DNA from: Polaromonas sp. JS666
Lineage (GTDB): Bacteria; Pseudomonadota; Gammaproteobacteria; Burkholderiales; Burkholderiaceae_C
DNA: 64,000 nucleotides
Direction of reading: 5' to 3'
NCBI RefSeq assembly: GCF_000013865.1
Contig: NC_007948.1
Location: 806,001 to 870,000 of the forward strand
Shown here in pieces: positions 21,963-31,958 of the stretch. The stretch's first letter is position 1; the number at the start of each line of letters is the position of its first letter. Position numbers and translations under genes: made by a program. The notes beneath the pieces were generated by a model, which saw only the letters and a list, made by a program, of their open reading frames with translations, was not told where the DNA came from and did not search any database.

Positions 21963-23237
21963 ATGGACAAACTACTCATCAAGGGCGGCAGATCGCTCGC
22001 CGGCACCGTCGATATCTCGGGCGCCAAGAATGCCGCCCTCCCGGAACTGTGCGCGGCGCTGCTCACGGCCGACACTGTGACGCTGGAGAACGTGCCGCGC
22101 CTGCAGGACGTGGCCACCATGCTCAAGCTGATCCGCAACATGGGCGTGGAAGCCGAACGCGGCACCCATGCGCCGGGAACCGTCACCCTCCATGCCGGCG
22201 CCTTGAGCTCGCCCGAAGCGCCCTATGAATTGGTGAAGACCATGCGCGCCTCCGTGCTGGCGCTGGGCCCGCTGCTGGCGCGCTTTGGCGAAGCCACGGT
22301 GTCGCTGCCCGGTGGCTGCGCCATTGGCTCGCGGCCGGTAGACCAGCACATCAAGGGCCTGCAGGCCATGGGCGCCGAGATCGTGGTCGAGCACGGCTAC
22401 ATGATTGCCAAACTTCCTGCGGGTCAAAAGCGCCTCAAGGGTGTCAGCATCACCACCGACATGGTGACCGTCACCGGCACGGAAAACTTCCTGATGGCCG
22501 CCAGCCTGGCCGAAGGCGAAACGATTCTGGAAAACGCCGCGCAGGAGCCCGAGATCGGCGACCTGGCTGACATGCTCATCAAGATGGGCGCGAAGATCGA
22601 AGGCCACGGCACGCGCCGCATCCGCATCCAGGGCGTGGAGCGCCTGCATGGCTGTACCCACCAGGTGGTGGCCGACCGCATTGAAACCGGCACCTTTCTG
22701 TGCGCGGTGGCCGCGGCGGGCGGCGATGTGGTGCTCCGGCATGGCCGGGCCGACCACCTCGATGCGGTCATCGACAAGCTGCGCGAAGCGGGCGCCACCA
22801 TCACGGCCGGCGAGGGATTCATCCGCATCCAGGCGCAGGGCCGCATGAAGGCCCAGTCCTTCCGTACCACGGAATATCCGGGTTTTCCCACCGACATGCA
22901 GGCCCAGTTCATGGCGCTCAACGCCATTGCACAGGGCAGCAGCACGGTCACCGAAACGATTTTTGAAAACCGCTTCATGCACGTCAACGAGATGGTGCGC
23001 CTGGGTGCGAAGATCCAGATCGAAGGCAAGGCGGCCGTCATGGAAGGCGTTGAAAAACTTTCGGGCGCCACCGTCATGGCCACCGATCTGCGGGCTTCCG
23101 CCAGCCTGGTGATTGCCGGCCTGGTGGCCGAAGGCGAAACCCTGGTGGACCGGATTTACCACCTGGACCGCGGCTACGACCAGATGGAGGCCAAATTGCG
23201 CGGCATCGGTGCAGACATAGAACGGGTAAGGGCATGA
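21963..23237 (+). CDS. murA: UDP-N-acetylglucosamine 1-carboxyvinyltransferase
   Basis: MurA joins enolpyruvate from PEP to UDP-GlcNAc, the first committed step of peptidoglycan synthesis. The 424-residue protein has the normal length. The catalytic cysteine is Cys119 in [15 protein letters not shown], so fosfomycin sensitivity would be expected. [17 protein letters not shown] and the closing [17 protein letters not shown] are family motifs. The stop codon is directly followed by a palindromic repeat (copy C). Confidence 0.96.
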   Translation: MDKLLIKGGRSLAGTVDISGAKNAALPELCAALLTADTVTLENVPRLQDVATMLKLIRNMGVEAERGTHAPGTVTLHAGALSSPEAPYELVKTMRASVLALGPLLARFGEATVSLPGGCAIGSRPVDQHIKGLQAMGAEIVVEHGYMIAKLPAGQKRLKGVSITTDMVTVTGTENFLMAASLAEGETILENAAQEPEIGDLADMLIKMGAKIEGHGTRRIRIQGVERLHGCTHQVVADRIETGTFLCAVAAAGGDVVLRHGRADHLDAVIDKLREAGATITAGEGFIRIQAQGRMKAQSFRTTEYPGFPTDMQAQFMALNAIAQGSSTVTETIFENRFMHVNEMVRLGAKIQIEGKAAVMEGVEKLSGATVMATDLRASASLVIAGLVAEGETLVDRIYHLDRGYDQMEAKLRGIGADIERVRA

Positions 23238-23320
23238 GCCCCCACGCTTGTCGCTTCGCGTACTACGCTGCCCCCCGAGGGGGCCGCCCGCCTGCAGTCC
23301 GGCGAAGCCGGCCCTGCGGC
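23238..23320 (+). repeat. Intergenic palindromic repeat, copy C (forward)
   Basis: GCCCCCACGCTTGTC starts at the first base after the murA stop. It continues with GCTTCGCGTA, ACGCTGCCCCCC, and CCGGCGAAGCCGG, and becomes diverged or truncated after about 83 bases. Same family as copies A, B, D and H. Confidence 0.8.
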
Positions 23321-23405
23321 TTGAACTTGGCAAGGCGGGACGATGCTGTCGCCCATCGGCTTTTTTGCGTCCCTTTTCTTGTCCCTTTTCTTTGAAGGCA
23401 TCACC

Positions 23406-24044
23406 GTGATCACGCTCGCACTTTCCAAAGGCCGCATCTTCGACGACATCCTGCCGCTGCTCAGAAGCGCCGGGATCGAAGTGCTCGACGACCCTGAAAA
23501 ATCACGCAAGCTGATCCTGCGGACCAACCAGCCCGATCTGCGCGTGGTACTGGTGCGTGCCACCGATGTGCCGACCTATGTGCAGTATGGCGGCGCGGAC
23601 ATTGGCGTGGTTGGCAAGGACACTCTGCTGGAGTCCGGCAGCCAGGGCCTGTACCAGCCGCTGGACCTGCAAATCGCCCGGTGCCGCATCAGCGTGGCCG
23701 TGCGCGAAGGTTTTGACTATGCGGCTGCCGTGAAGCAGGGCTCGCGGCTGAAAGTGGCGACCAAGTACGTGGCCATTGCCCGCGACTTCTTTGCCTCCAA
23801 GGGTGTGCACGTCGACCTGATCAAGCTTTACGGCAGCATGGAGCTGGCGCCGCTCACCGGCCTGGCCGACGCCATCGTCGACCTGGTTTCCACCGGCAGC
23901 ACGCTCAAGGCCAACCACCTGATCGAGGTCGAGCGCATCATGGACATCAGCTCGCACCTGGTGGTCAACCAGACCGCCCTCAAACTCAAGCAGGCGCCCA
24001 TCCGCAGGCTGATTGACGCCTTGTCCTTGGCCATCACGCAATAG
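23406..24044 (+). CDS. hisG: ATP phosphoribosyltransferase, short form
   Basis: HisG condenses ATP and PRPP in the first step of histidine synthesis. The GTG start gives [18 protein letters not shown] at the N-terminus and 212 residues, the short form that lacks the C-terminal regulatory domain and works as a complex with HisZ. An upstream ATG (23343) adds 21 hydrophobic residues foreign to the family. Conserved pieces include [12 protein letters not shown] and [18 protein letters not shown]. No hisZ is present in this window. Confidence 0.93.
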   Translation: MITLALSKGRIFDDILPLLRSAGIEVLDDPEKSRKLILRTNQPDLRVVLVRATDVPTYVQYGGADIGVVGKDTLLESGSQGLYQPLDLQIARCRISVAVREGFDYAAAVKQGSRLKVATKYVAIARDFFASKGVHVDLIKLYGSMELAPLTGLADAIVDLVSTGSTLKANHLIEVERIMDISSHLVVNQTALKLKQAPIRRLIDALSLAITQ

Positions 24045-24056
24045 TCCGCAAAGAAT

Positions 24057-24073
24057 GCTATGAATTTAGTAGC
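24057..24073. repeat. Short GCTA...TAGC palindrome overlapping the hisD start (copy 2)
   Basis: GCTATGAATTTAGTAGC spans the end of the hisG-hisD gap and the first hisD codons. The A of the outer GCTA is the first base of the start codon. Only the outer four bases and the inner AATT are symmetric, so this is a weaker member of the family. Confidence 0.4.
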
Positions 24074-25403
24074 CAACCCCGTACGCCTTTCGACCGCTTC
24101 CAGCACATTCGATGCTGAATTCAAGGCGCGCCTGCACTGGTCTGCCGATACCGATGCGGCCATCGAACAGCGGGTGGCTGACATCCTCCTGGACGTGCAG
24201 CGGCGCGGCGATACGGCTGTGCTCGAGTACACCGCGCGTTTTGACGGCCTGAGCGTCTCGGCCATGAGTGCGCTGGAGCTCAGCCAGGCCGAGCTGAAGG
24301 CCGCGTTTGATGCGATTCCTGCCGCCCAGCGCGCTGCCTTGCAGGCTGCGGCCCGCCGGGTGCGCAGCTACCACGAGGCCCAGAAGAAGGCCAATGGTGA
24401 AGGCTGGAGCTACCGTGATGAAGACGGCACCCTGCTCGGCCAGAAGGTCACACCGCTGGACCGCGTCGGCATCTATGTGCCGGGTGGCAAGGCGGCTTAC
24501 CCCTCATCGGTGCTGATGAACGCCATTCCGGCCCACGTGGCCGGTGTGGGCGAAATCATCATGGTGGTGCCCACACCCAAGGGCGAGAAGAACCCGCTGG
24601 TTCTGGCCGCTGCCTATGTGGCCGGCGTGACGCGCGCCTTCACCATTGGCGGCGCGCAGGCCGTGGCTGCGCTGGCCTACGGTACCTCGACCATTCCCGC
24701 GGTCGACAAGATCACCGGCCCCGGCAATGCCTACGTGGCCGCGGCCAAGCGCCGCGTCTTCGGCACGGTGGGCATCGACATGATTGCCGGCCCTTCCGAA
24801 ATCCTGGTGCTGGCCGACGGCAGCACCCCCGTCGACTGGGTGGCCATGGATTTGTTCAGCCAGGCCGAGCACGATGAACTGGCGCAAAGCATTTTGCTGT
24901 GTCCGGATGCGGCCTACATCGACCAGGTGCACGAGGCCCTCAACCGCCTGCTGCCTGCCATGCCGCGCGCCGAGATCATTGCCAAATCGCTCAACGGCCG
25001 GGGTGTGCTGATCCATACCCGCAGCATGGAAGAGGCCTGCGCCCTCAGCAACCGCATTGCGCCCGAGCACCTGGAAGTCTCCAGCAGCCAGCCGCATGAA
25101 TGGGAGCCGCTGCTCAAGCACGCCGGCGCCATCTTCCTCGGCGCCTACACCAGCGAGTCGCTGGGCGACTACTGCGCCGGCCCCAACCACGTGCTGCCCA
25201 CCAGCGGCACGGCACGCTTTTCCAGCCCGCTGGGCGTGTATGACTTCCAGAAACGCTCCAGCCTGATCGAAGTGAGCGAGCAGGGTGCCCAGACACTGGG
25301 CAGGATTGCCGCTGAACTGGCCTACGGCGAAGGTCTGCAGGCGCATGCCCGCGCCGCCGAGATGCGCCTGCACACCGTACCCGATATGAAAGTGACCAAA
25401 TGA
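24060..25403 (+). CDS. hisD: Histidinol dehydrogenase
   Basis: HisD oxidises histidinol twice with NAD to give histidine, using a zinc ion. The 447-residue protein shows [36 protein letters not shown], the zinc-site region [10 protein letters not shown], and the closing [12 protein letters not shown]. Its first codons (MNLVAN) coincide with a short palindrome also seen in non-coding places. It overlaps hisC by four bases. Confidence 0.95.
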   Translation: MNLVANPVRLSTASSTFDAEFKARLHWSADTDAAIEQRVADILLDVQRRGDTAVLEYTARFDGLSVSAMSALELSQAELKAAFDAIPAAQRAALQAAARRVRSYHEAQKKANGEGWSYRDEDGTLLGQKVTPLDRVGIYVPGGKAAYPSSVLMNAIPAHVAGVGEIIMVVPTPKGEKNPLVLAAAYVAGVTRAFTIGGAQAVAALAYGTSTIPAVDKITGPGNAYVAAAKRRVFGTVGIDMIAGPSEILVLADGSTPVDWVAMDLFSQAEHDELAQSILLCPDAAYIDQVHEALNRLLPAMPRAEIIAKSLNGRGVLIHTRSMEEACALSNRIAPEHLEVSSSQPHEWEPLLKHAGAIFLGAYTSESLGDYCAGPNHVLPTSGTARFSSPLGVYDFQKRSSLIEVSEQGAQTLGRIAAELAYGEGLQAHARAAEMRLHTVPDMKVTK

Positions 25404-26476
25404 CCGCGCTGGACCCGAAGTTCAAACAGCTGATTCGCCAGGACGTGCAGTCCATGCATGCCTATGCCATTCAGGACTCCGTTGGCATGGTCAAGCTCGA
25501 TGCAATGGAGAACCCGTATCGGCTGCCGGCCGCGTTGCAGGCCCATCTCGGGCAGCGGCTGGGCGCGCTGGCGCTGAATCGCTACCCTGACGGCCGCGTC
25601 AACGACCTGCGCCAGGCCCTGGCAGACTACGCCCGGATGCCAGAAGGCTTTGACATCATGCTGGGCAACGGCTCGGACGAGCTGATTTCGCTGCTGGCCA
25701 TGGCCTGCGACGTGCCGGGCGGCTCCATCCTGGCGCCGCTGCCGGGCTTTGTGATGTACGGCATGAGCGCACAGCTGCAGGGCCTCAAGTTCACGGGTGT
25801 GCCGCTCACGGCTGACTTTGAGCTCGACGAAGCCGCCATGCTGGCCGCCATCGCCGAGCACCGGCCGTCCATCATTTACCTGGCCTACCCGAACAACCCC
25901 ACCGCCAACCTGTGGGACGATACCGTCATTGAGAAAATCATCACCGCAGCGCCCGGTCTGGTGGTGATGGACGAGGCCTACCAGCCGTTTTCCAGCAAAA
26001 GCTATATCGACCGCATTGCCAGGCACAGCCATGTGCTGCTGATGCGCACCCTCAGCAAGTTTGGGCTGGCCGGCGTGCGCATTGGCTACATGATGGGCCC
26101 GAAGGCCCTGATTGCCGAGATCGACAAGGTGCGCCCGCCCTACAACATCAGTGTGCTCAATTACGAGTGCGCGCTGTTTGCGCTGGAGCACCGGGAAGTG
26201 TTCGCCGAGCAGGCCGCGGCCGTGGTCGCGCAGCGCACCATGCTGCTGGACGCGCTGGCGGCCATGAAGGGCGTCAAGGCCTGGAAAAGCGACGCCAACA
26301 TGATCCTGGTGCGGGTCCCGGATGCGGCCAAAACCTTTGAAGGCATGAAGTCGCGCCATGTGCTGGTCAAAAACGTTTCTAAAATGCATCCATTGCTGGC
26401 CAATTGTTTGCGCCTGACCGTCGGCACCGCGGACGAGAATACGCAAATGCTGGCGGCGCTTGAAAAATCCCTATGA
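25400..26476 (+). CDS. hisC: Histidinol-phosphate aminotransferase
   Basis: A 358-residue fold-type I PLP enzyme that converts imidazole acetol-phosphate to histidinol-phosphate. The Schiff-base lysine is Lys220 in TLSKFGLAG. The cofactor and substrate segments [10 protein letters not shown] and [10 protein letters not shown] are present. It overlaps hisD upstream and hisB downstream by four bases each, so hisD-C-B are tightly coupled. Confidence 0.94.
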   Translation: MTALDPKFKQLIRQDVQSMHAYAIQDSVGMVKLDAMENPYRLPAALQAHLGQRLGALALNRYPDGRVNDLRQALADYARMPEGFDIMLGNGSDELISLLAMACDVPGGSILAPLPGFVMYGMSAQLQGLKFTGVPLTADFELDEAAMLAAIAEHRPSIIYLAYPNNPTANLWDDTVIEKIITAAPGLVVMDEAYQPFSSKSYIDRIARHSHVLLMRTLSKFGLAGVRIGYMMGPKALIAEIDKVRPPYNISVLNYECALFALEHREVFAEQAAAVVAQRTMLLDALAAMKGVKAWKSDANMILVRVPDAAKTFEGMKSRHVLVKNVSKMHPLLANCLRLTVGTADENTQMLAALEKSL

Positions 26477-27093
26477 CCACCCCTTCCACTGCTCCGACCC
26501 CGGCCCCGCGCAAGGCGGAAGTCTCGCGCAACACCGCCGAGACCCAGATCACCGTCAAGCTCAACCTGGACGGCACGGGCAAAGCCAGCCTGTCGACGGG
26601 CATCGGCTTTTTCGACCACATGCTGGACCAGATCGCCCGCCACGGCCTGATCGACCTGGACATCCAGGCCAAGGGCGACCTGCACATTGATGGCCACCAC
26701 ACGGTGGAAGACGTCGGCATCACCTTCGGACAGGCCGTGGCCCAGGCCGTCGGCGACAAAAAAGGCCTGCGCCGCTATGGCCACGCCTATGTGCCGCTGG
26801 ACGAGGCCCTATCGCGCGTGGTGATCGATTTCTCGGGCCGCCCCGGCCTGGAAATGCATGTGCCCTTCAAGAGCGGCATGATAGGTACCTTTGACAGCCA
26901 GCTCGCCTATGAATTCTTCCAGGGTTTTGCCAACCATGCGTTTGTGACGCTGCACATTGACAACCTGCGTGGCGACAACGCCCATCATCAGGCCGAAACC
27001 GTGTTCAAGGCGTTTGCGCGGGCGCTGCGCATGGCGCTGGAAATCGACCCGCGGTCGGCAGGCGTGATTCCGTCGACCAAGGGCTCGCTGTAG
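26473..27093 (+). CDS. hisB: Imidazoleglycerol-phosphate dehydratase
   Basis: A 206-residue monofunctional IGPD, unlike the fused HisB of enterobacteria. The duplicated metal-binding patterns are [15 protein letters not shown] with [11 protein letters not shown], and later [24 protein letters not shown]. It ends with the typical IPSTKGSL. A 98-bp gap separates it from hisH, the longest repeat-free gap in the his run. Confidence 0.95.
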   Translation: MTTPSTAPTPAPRKAEVSRNTAETQITVKLNLDGTGKASLSTGIGFFDHMLDQIARHGLIDLDIQAKGDLHIDGHHTVEDVGITFGQAVAQAVGDKKGLRRYGHAYVPLDEALSRVVIDFSGRPGLEMHVPFKSGMIGTFDSQLAYEFFQGFANHAFVTLHIDNLRGDNAHHQAETVFKAFARALRMALEIDPRSAGVIPSTKGSL

Positions 27094-27191
27094 GTGCCGG
27101 TGCGCCATGGATGGACCGTTCCCCGTTTTGGGTTTTCTGCCCCGCTAGAATGGACGTCAATAGCTCCTGAGTCCGTAGCAAATATCGATGA

Positions 27192-27863
27192 ATGTCTAAT
27201 GTGAAAAGAGTGGCGGTCGTCGACTACGGCTCGGGCAACCTGCGTTCGGTGTCACAAGCTGTTCAGCATGTGTCTCAGGGCAGCGGCTATGAGGTGTTGG
27301 TCACCTCGCGCGCGCAGGACGTGCTGGACGCCGAGCGTGTGGTGCTGCCCGGCCAGGGGGCCATGCCTGACTGCATGCGGGCGCTGTCTGAATCCGGCCT
27401 GAAGGATGCGGTATTGCATGCCGCCGCGAACAAACCCCTGTTCGGCGTGTGTGTGGGCATGCAGATGCTGCTGGACCGCAGTCACGAGGGGGTCGCCGGC
27501 ATCGCAACGCCCGGCCTGGGCCTGATTCCCGGCGAGGTCGTCAAGTTCGACCTGGCCGGGCAGATCCAGCCCGATGGCAGCCGCTACAAGGTGCCGCAAA
27601 TGGGCTGGAACCAGGTGTGGCGGCCTGCCTCGATCCAGCACCCGATCTGGGCTGGCGTGCCGGACGGTGCCTATTTTTACTTCGTGCACAGCTTTTATGC
27701 CCGTCCGTCGGATGCGCGCCACATCGCCGGAGAGGCGGACTATGGCGGGCGCTTTACGGCGGCAATTGCACGCGATAATATTTTTGCCACCCAGTTCCAC
27801 CCCGAGAAAAGCGCCGACCACGGACTGGCCCTGTACCGCAATTTCCTGCACTGGAAGCCCTGA
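27192..27863 (+). CDS. hisH: Imidazole glycerol phosphate synthase, glutaminase subunit
   Basis: HisH hydrolyses glutamine and channels ammonia to HisF. The 223-residue class-I amidotransferase has the nucleophile Cys87 in [10 protein letters not shown] and the His/Glu pair in ATQFHPEKS. An overlapping ATG at 27188 is out of frame. The upstream gap has a weak GCTC...GTAGC palindrome-like stretch, about 27161-27181. Confidence 0.94.
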   Translation: MSNVKRVAVVDYGSGNLRSVSQAVQHVSQGSGYEVLVTSRAQDVLDAERVVLPGQGAMPDCMRALSESGLKDAVLHAAANKPLFGVCVGMQMLLDRSHEGVAGIATPGLGLIPGEVVKFDLAGQIQPDGSRYKVPQMGWNQVWRPASIQHPIWAGVPDGAYFYFVHSFYARPSDARHIAGEADYGGRFTAAIARDNIFATQFHPEKSADHGLALYRNFLHWKP

Positions 27864-27943
27864 AGGCCGCCGGGCAGCAGGGCGACTCATCATAATTTCC
27901 AGCTCTTTGTTAACCCCGCCACCTGTTTTCCTCTTACCGCAAC

Positions 27944-28684
27944 ATGCTACTTATTCCCGCGATTGACCTGAAAGATGGTCACTGCGTTCGCCTCAAACAG
28001 GGCGACATGGATCAATCCACCATCTTCAGCGAAGACCCGGCGGCCATGGCGCGCAGCTGGGTCGACAAGGGCGCACGCCGCCTGCATCTGGTGGACCTGA
28101 ACGGCGCCTTTGCCGGCAAGCCGAAAAACGAGGCCGCCATCAAGAAAATCCTGGCCGAAGTCGGCAGCGAGATCGATGTGCAACTGGGCGGCGGTATTCG
28201 CGATCTCGACACCATAGAGCGTTATCTGGACGCCGGCCTGCGCTACGTGATCATCGGAACGGCCGCGGTCAAGAACCCCGGCTTCCTGCAGGATGCCTGC
28301 ACTGCCTTTGGCGGCCACATCATCGTCGGCCTGGATGCCAAGGATGGCAAGGTTGCTACCGATGGCTGGAGCAAGCTCACCGGCCACGAAGTGATCGACC
28401 TGGGCAAGAAATTCCAGGACTACGGCGTCGAGTCCATCATCTATACCGACATCGGCCGCGACGGCATGCTCAGCGGCATCAACATTGAAGCAACTGTCAG
28501 GCTCGCGCAGGCGCTGACCATTCCGGTGATCGCCTCCGGCGGCCTGTCAAACATGGCCGACATTGAAGCGCTGTGCGACGTTGAAGAAGAAGGCGTTGAA
28601 GGCGTGATCTGCGGCCGCTCCATTTACAGCGGCGATCTGGATTTTGCCGCAGCGCAGGCAAGAGCTGATGAGCTGAACGGATGA
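27944..28684 (+). CDS. hisA: Phosphoribosylformimino-5-aminoimidazole carboxamide ribotide isomerase
   Basis: A 246-residue (beta-alpha)8 barrel with two phosphate-binding halves. The catalytic Asp8 lies in [12 protein letters not shown], and the second catalytic Asp in [13 protein letters not shown]. It performs the Amadori rearrangement of ProFAR. It is followed by repeat copy D, which separates it from hisF. Confidence 0.95.
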   Translation: MLLIPAIDLKDGHCVRLKQGDMDQSTIFSEDPAAMARSWVDKGARRLHLVDLNGAFAGKPKNEAAIKKILAEVGSEIDVQLGGGIRDLDTIERYLDAGLRYVIIGTAAVKNPGFLQDACTAFGGHIIVGLDAKDGKVATDGWSKLTGHEVIDLGKKFQDYGVESIIYTDIGRDGMLSGINIEATVRLAQALTIPVIASGGLSNMADIEALCDVEEEGVEGVICGRSIYSGDLDFAAAQARADELNG

Positions 28685-28751
28685 GCGCAGCTGCAACGAG
28701 TGGCAGGTTGTGCAGAGGGGCTGTAGTGGACGCGCATGACGGTTTAGTATT

Positions 28752-28845
28752 CCAGCCAGGGCCGCGGAACCGGCTTCGCCGGGCCGCAGGCGCAGCGGCC
28801 CCCTCGGGGGGCAGGGCGCCACACGAAGTGGGCAACCGTGGGGGC
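28752..28845 (-). repeat. Intergenic palindromic repeat, copy D (reverse)
   Basis: On the minus strand it reads GCCCCCACGG, CACTTCGTGT, CCTGCCCCCC and CCGGCGAAGCCGG, ending near CCTGGCTGG. The GTGGGGGC edge finishes two bases before the hisF start codon. Same orientation relative to the downstream gene as copy A. Confidence 0.85.
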
Positions 28846-28847
28846 TT

Positions 28848-29627
28848 ATGTTAGCCAAACGAATCATCCCTTGCCTGGACGTCACCGGCGGCCGTGTGGT
28901 CAAGGGCGTCAACTTTGTCGAGTTGCGTGATGCCGGCGACCCGGTGGAAATTGCCGCGCGCTACAACGAGCAGGGTGCAGACGAGCTGACTTTTCTGGAC
29001 ATCACGGCCACCAGCGATGGGCGCGACCTGATTTTGCACATCATCGAGGCGGTGGCCTCACAGGTGTTCATTCCGCTCACCGTGGGCGGCGGTGTGCGCA
29101 CGGTGGAAGACGTGCGGCGCCTGCTCAATGCCGGGGCTGACAAGACCAGCTTCAACTCGGCCGCGCTGGCCAATCCGCAGGTGATTGAAGACGCCTCGGC
29201 CAAATACGGCGCGCAGTGCATCGTGGTGGCGATTGACGCCAAGCGACGCAGCGAGGAAGACGCCAGAACGCGCGGCGCCGGCTGGGACGTCTACAGCCAC
29301 GGCGGGCGCAAGAACACCGGGCTGGACGCCGTGGCCTGGGCCACCGAGATGGCGCGGCGCGGTGCCGGCGAGATCCTGCTGACCAGCATGGACCGCGACG
29401 GCACCAAGTCGGGGTTTGACCTGGCCCTGACCCGTGCGGTCAGCGACGCCGTCGATGTGCCGGTGATTGCCTCGGGCGGCGTTGGCAACCTGGACCATCT
29501 GGCCGATGGCATCCAGCTGGGTGGCGCTGACGCGGTGCTGGCGGCCAGCATTTTCCACTATGGTGAATACACGGTGCAGCAGGCCAAGCAGCACATGGCC
29601 AGGCGCGGCATCCCGGTCAGAATGTGA
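28848..29627 (+). CDS. hisF: Imidazole glycerol phosphate synthase, cyclase subunit
   Basis: A 259-residue barrel that forms imidazole glycerol phosphate and AICAR using ammonia from HisH. Catalytic Asp11 is in [14 protein letters not shown], and the other Asp is in [13 protein letters not shown]. The only purine-rich sequence near the ATG is the GTGGGGGC edge of repeat copy D, two to nine bases away, so the repeat seems to overlap the ribosome-binding region. Confidence 0.95.
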   Translation: MLAKRIIPCLDVTGGRVVKGVNFVELRDAGDPVEIAARYNEQGADELTFLDITATSDGRDLILHIIEAVASQVFIPLTVGGGVRTVEDVRRLLNAGADKTSFNSAALANPQVIEDASAKYGAQCIVVAIDAKRRSEEDARTRGAGWDVYSHGGRKNTGLDAVAWATEMARRGAGEILLTSMDRDGTKSGFDLALTRAVSDAVDVPVIASGGVGNLDHLADGIQLGGADAVLAASIFHYGEYTVQQAKQHMARRGIPVRM

Positions 29628-29727
29628 CGCAGCCCCGCAGGCTTCGCGCACTGCGTGTCGCTACACCTTCCCCCTGCCGGGGCGACATCTGCGGTCCGGC
29701 CAAGCCGGCCCCGCGATGTCCTGGCCT
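29628..29727 (+). repeat. Intergenic palindromic repeat, copy E (diverged, forward)
   Basis: Starts directly after the hisF stop with GCAGCCCCGCAGGCTTCGC, then CACTGCGTGTCGCT, CTTCCCCCTGCCGGGG and GTCCGGCCAAGCCGGCC. The order of hairpins is that of the main family, but sequence identity is lower, so this is a divergent member. Confidence 0.65.
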
Positions 29728-29781
29728 GGAGGGTTTTGTGTTGCAATCGCCTGAAGTATTCAAATCCCCGACAATAGACCC

Positions 29782-30171
29782 ATGAACTGGTTAGACGAAG
29801 TCAGCTGGGATGAAAAAGGCCTGATCCCGGTCATCGCGCAGGAAGCTTCCAGCGGCGATGTGCTCATGTTCGCCTGGATGAACCGCGAGGCACTGCAAAA
29901 GACCGCCGAGCTGGGGCAGGCGGTTTACTACAGCCGCTCGCGCGGGCGCCTGTGGCACAAAGGTGAAGAATCGGGCCACCTCCAGACCGTGCACGAAATT
30001 CGGCTCGACTGCGACAACGACGTGGTTTTGCTCAAGGTGACGCAACTCGGCCACGAGCCCGGCATTGCCTGCCACACCGGCCGCCACAGCTGCTTTTTTC
30101 ACCTCTACAAAGACGGCCAGTGGGTCGTGACCGAGCCGGTCTTGAAAGATCCCGGCAGCATCTACAAATAG
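29782..30171 (+). CDS. hisI: Phosphoribosyl-AMP cyclohydrolase
   Basis: A 129-residue monofunctional HisI that opens the purine ring of PR-AMP. Metal and catalytic residues sit in [12 protein letters not shown] and [14 protein letters not shown], and [18 protein letters not shown] is the conserved core. The phosphohydrolase step is encoded separately by hisE, 23 bases downstream. Confidence 0.95.
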   Translation: MNWLDEVSWDEKGLIPVIAQEASSGDVLMFAWMNREALQKTAELGQAVYYSRSRGRLWHKGEESGHLQTVHEIRLDCDNDVVLLKVTQLGHEPGIACHTGRHSCFFHLYKDGQWVVTEPVLKDPGSIYK

Positions 30172-30194
30172 CCTCAGCCTTACCGGTAACGCGC

Positions 30195-30578
30195 ATGTCC
30201 TCCAACGACTCCCTCCAGCGCCTGGCGCAGATCATTGAAAGCCGCAAGCCGGCCAACGGCGGCGACCCTGGCACCAGCTATGTGGCGCGCCTGTTGCACC
30301 GGGGCCCGGACGCCTTCCTGAAAAAAATTGGCGAAGAAGCCACCGAGACCGTGATGGCCGCCAAGGATTTGGACCATGGCGGCCCGACCCCGGAGTTGCG
30401 GGCCAAGCTGGTCGGCGAGGTGGCTGACCTGTGGTTTCACAGCCTGATCGCGCTGGCCCATTACGGCCTGCAGCCTGCCGACGTCATCGCTGAACTGGAG
30501 CGCCGCGAGGGCACCAGCGGCATCGAGGAAAAAGCGCTGCGCAAGGTGCAAAATCGGGATGCGGCTGAAAAGTCCTGA
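30195..30578 (+). CDS. hisE: Phosphoribosyl-ATP pyrophosphohydrolase
   Basis: A 127-residue all-helical MazG-like enzyme that splits pyrophosphate from PR-ATP. The core [15 protein letters not shown] and the acidic [14 protein letters not shown] carry the metal-binding Glu and Asp residues. The ATG at 30195 is used. An in-frame upstream start at 30120 would lie inside hisI. It completes the his set in this window apart from a HisZ partner. Confidence 0.94.
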   Translation: MSSNDSLQRLAQIIESRKPANGGDPGTSYVARLLHRGPDAFLKKIGEEATETVMAAKDLDHGGPTPELRAKLVGEVADLWFHSLIALAHYGLQPADVIAELERREGTSGIEEKALRKVQNRDAAEKS

Positions 30579-30627
30579 ATTTTTCCCGGCATTTCCCGCC
30601 GCCTTTCCTGCTGACTGGAGCCCCACT

Positions 30628-30978
30628 TTGGAAACCGATCTGGCCGAATTTGAAATCAAGAGCAGCGGTGACCGCCTCTTCATGCATGTGCTGTATGGCC
30701 TGCACACACTGGCCTGGTTCAGCGGCGGCGTGTTTGCGGTCATCGCGCTCATTGCCAACTACATCCGGCGGGCCGACGAGACGGATGCGCTCTATATCGA
30801 CCACCACAACTACATGATCCGCACATTCTGGTGGACGCTGCTGTGGCTGGTCCTGCTGTCGCCCTTGTGGCTGCTGTTGTTTTTGCCCGGCGCGATCGCT
30901 TATGGCATTGTCTGGCTCTGGTACCTGTACCGCTGCATCAAGGGCTGGATGCGCTTTAACAGCCAGCGGCCGTCCTGA
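30628..30978 (+). CDS. Small integral membrane protein, DUF4870-like
   Basis: With a TTG start after a TGGAG site the product has 116 residues (ETDLAEFEIKSSGDRLFMHV). An ATG at 30559, overlapping hisE, would add 23 residues rich in Phe and Pro. Three hydrophobic stretches are visible (about 30-50, 70-90 and 90-108 in the short form). The pattern HVLYGLHTLAWF...IANYIRR resembles DUF4870 membrane proteins. Its function is unknown. It lies between hisE and the HIT gene, the usual place in this lineage. Confidence 0.75.
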   Translation: METDLAEFEIKSSGDRLFMHVLYGLHTLAWFSGGVFAVIALIANYIRRADETDALYIDHHNYMIRTFWWTLLWLVLLSPLWLLLFLPGAIAYGIVWLWYLYRCIKGWMRFNSQRPS

Positions 30979-31030
30979 TTCCGGCCGCAGTGCCTTTCCA
31001 AAAAACCTTTCCTGACCCATCAACGACCGC

Positions 31031-31390
31031 ATGAGCCACTCTGACAACTGCATTTTCTGCAAAATTGCCGCAGGCGCCATTCCCAGCCGCAAGGTGTATG
31101 AAGACGACGAACTGTTCGCCTTTCATGACATCCACCCCTGGGCGCCGGTGCATTTCCTCATCATCCCCAAGGCGCATATCCCGTCCATGGCGCAGGTGGG
31201 GCCTGAGCATGAAGGGGTGCTGGGACGCATGATGGTGCTGGCGCCGCGGCTGGCACTGGAGCTGGGCTGCAACCCCTATCCTGCGGGCGGTTTCCGCATC
31301 CTGACCAACACGGGCGCCGAAGGGGGCCAGGAAGTCCATCACCTGCATTTCCATGTGATCGGCGGGCCCCGGCCCTGGCTCAAGGGGTAG
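31031..31390 (+). CDS. HIT-family (histidine triad) nucleotide-binding protein
   Basis: A 119-residue Hint-type hydrolase or transferase. It starts with CIFCKIAAGAIPSRKVYEDD and ends with the histidine triad HHLHFHVIGG near residues 103-109. Such proteins hydrolyse adenosine phosphoramidates, but the physiological substrate in bacteria is unclear. It lies in the his-tat run, as in other betaproteobacteria. Confidence 0.92.
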   Translation: MSHSDNCIFCKIAAGAIPSRKVYEDDELFAFHDIHPWAPVHFLIIPKAHIPSMAQVGPEHEGVLGRMMVLAPRLALELGCNPYPAGGFRILTNTGAEGGQEVHHLHFHVIGGPRPWLKG

Positions 31391-31599
31391 CCAGGGTAAG
31401 TGAGAAAATGCAGGCGGGCCGGCCAACTTGGGGCACGCCGTTTGGAACCTCGCCGGCGACGCGGTCTCTAACCCGCAGGTCAATGTGTGTAATAGGTGTC
31501 CGGGCAGGTGGGGCCTTTAGAATCACTACAGTTGTCTGCAAATCGGCCTGCAAGCCGGTAAACGCAGCAAACCCCGCAATTACAGATTAGGAGCGAACT

Positions 31600-31851
31600 A
31601 TGGGTTCATTTTCCATTTGGCACTGGTTGATCGTGCTGTTGATCGTGGTCATGGTGTTTGGCACCAAGAAACTCAAAAACATGGGCAGCGACCTTGGTAG
31701 CGCCGTCAAGGGCTTCAAGGATGGCATGAAAGACGGCGGGCAGTCCGCAGCCGCCACGGACGACAAGCCTGCGGCCCCTGCTGGGCAGGTTACCAACGCC
31801 CAGGCGTCTGACAAAACCACGATTGACGTGGAAGCCCGGCAAAAGTCCTGA
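31600..31851 (+). CDS. tatA: Sec-independent translocase subunit TatA
   Basis: An 83-residue protein with one N-terminal transmembrane helix (about 4-21, [15 protein letters not shown]), the hinge [14 protein letters not shown], an amphipathic helix (about 22-45) and a polar tail. TatA polymerises to let folded twin-arginine proteins cross the inner membrane. AGGAGCG precedes the ATG. Upstream lies a 209-bp gap, so tatABC may have its own promoter. Confidence 0.94.
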   Translation: MGSFSIWHWLIVLLIVVMVFGTKKLKNMGSDLGSAVKGFKDGMKDGGQSAAATDDKPAAPAGQVTNAQASDKTTIDVEARQKS

Positions 31852-31861
31852 AGAATGTTGA

Positions 31862-31950
31862 TCCCCTACGCTTGCGCTTCCCATGCCGCGCTGCCCCCGG
31901 GGCGGCGCTACCTCTTGGGCGGCCGGGCGGCAAGTCTGGCCTTGTCGTTT
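31862..31950 (+). repeat. Intergenic palindromic repeat, copy F (diverged, forward)
   Basis: CCCCTACGCTTGCGCTTC, GCGCTGCCCCCGGGG and a later GGCAAGTCTGGCC follow the order of the main family. It starts about ten bases after the tatA stop and fills most of the tatA-tatB gap. Divergence is marked, so assignment rests on architecture. Confidence 0.6.
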
Positions 31951-31958
31951 GACGCCGC

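Noticed and set aside
21972..23333. A 453-codon open frame antisense to murA
   Set aside because: murA is unambiguous on the plus strand. The antisense product shows typical shadow composition and starts within repeat copy C.
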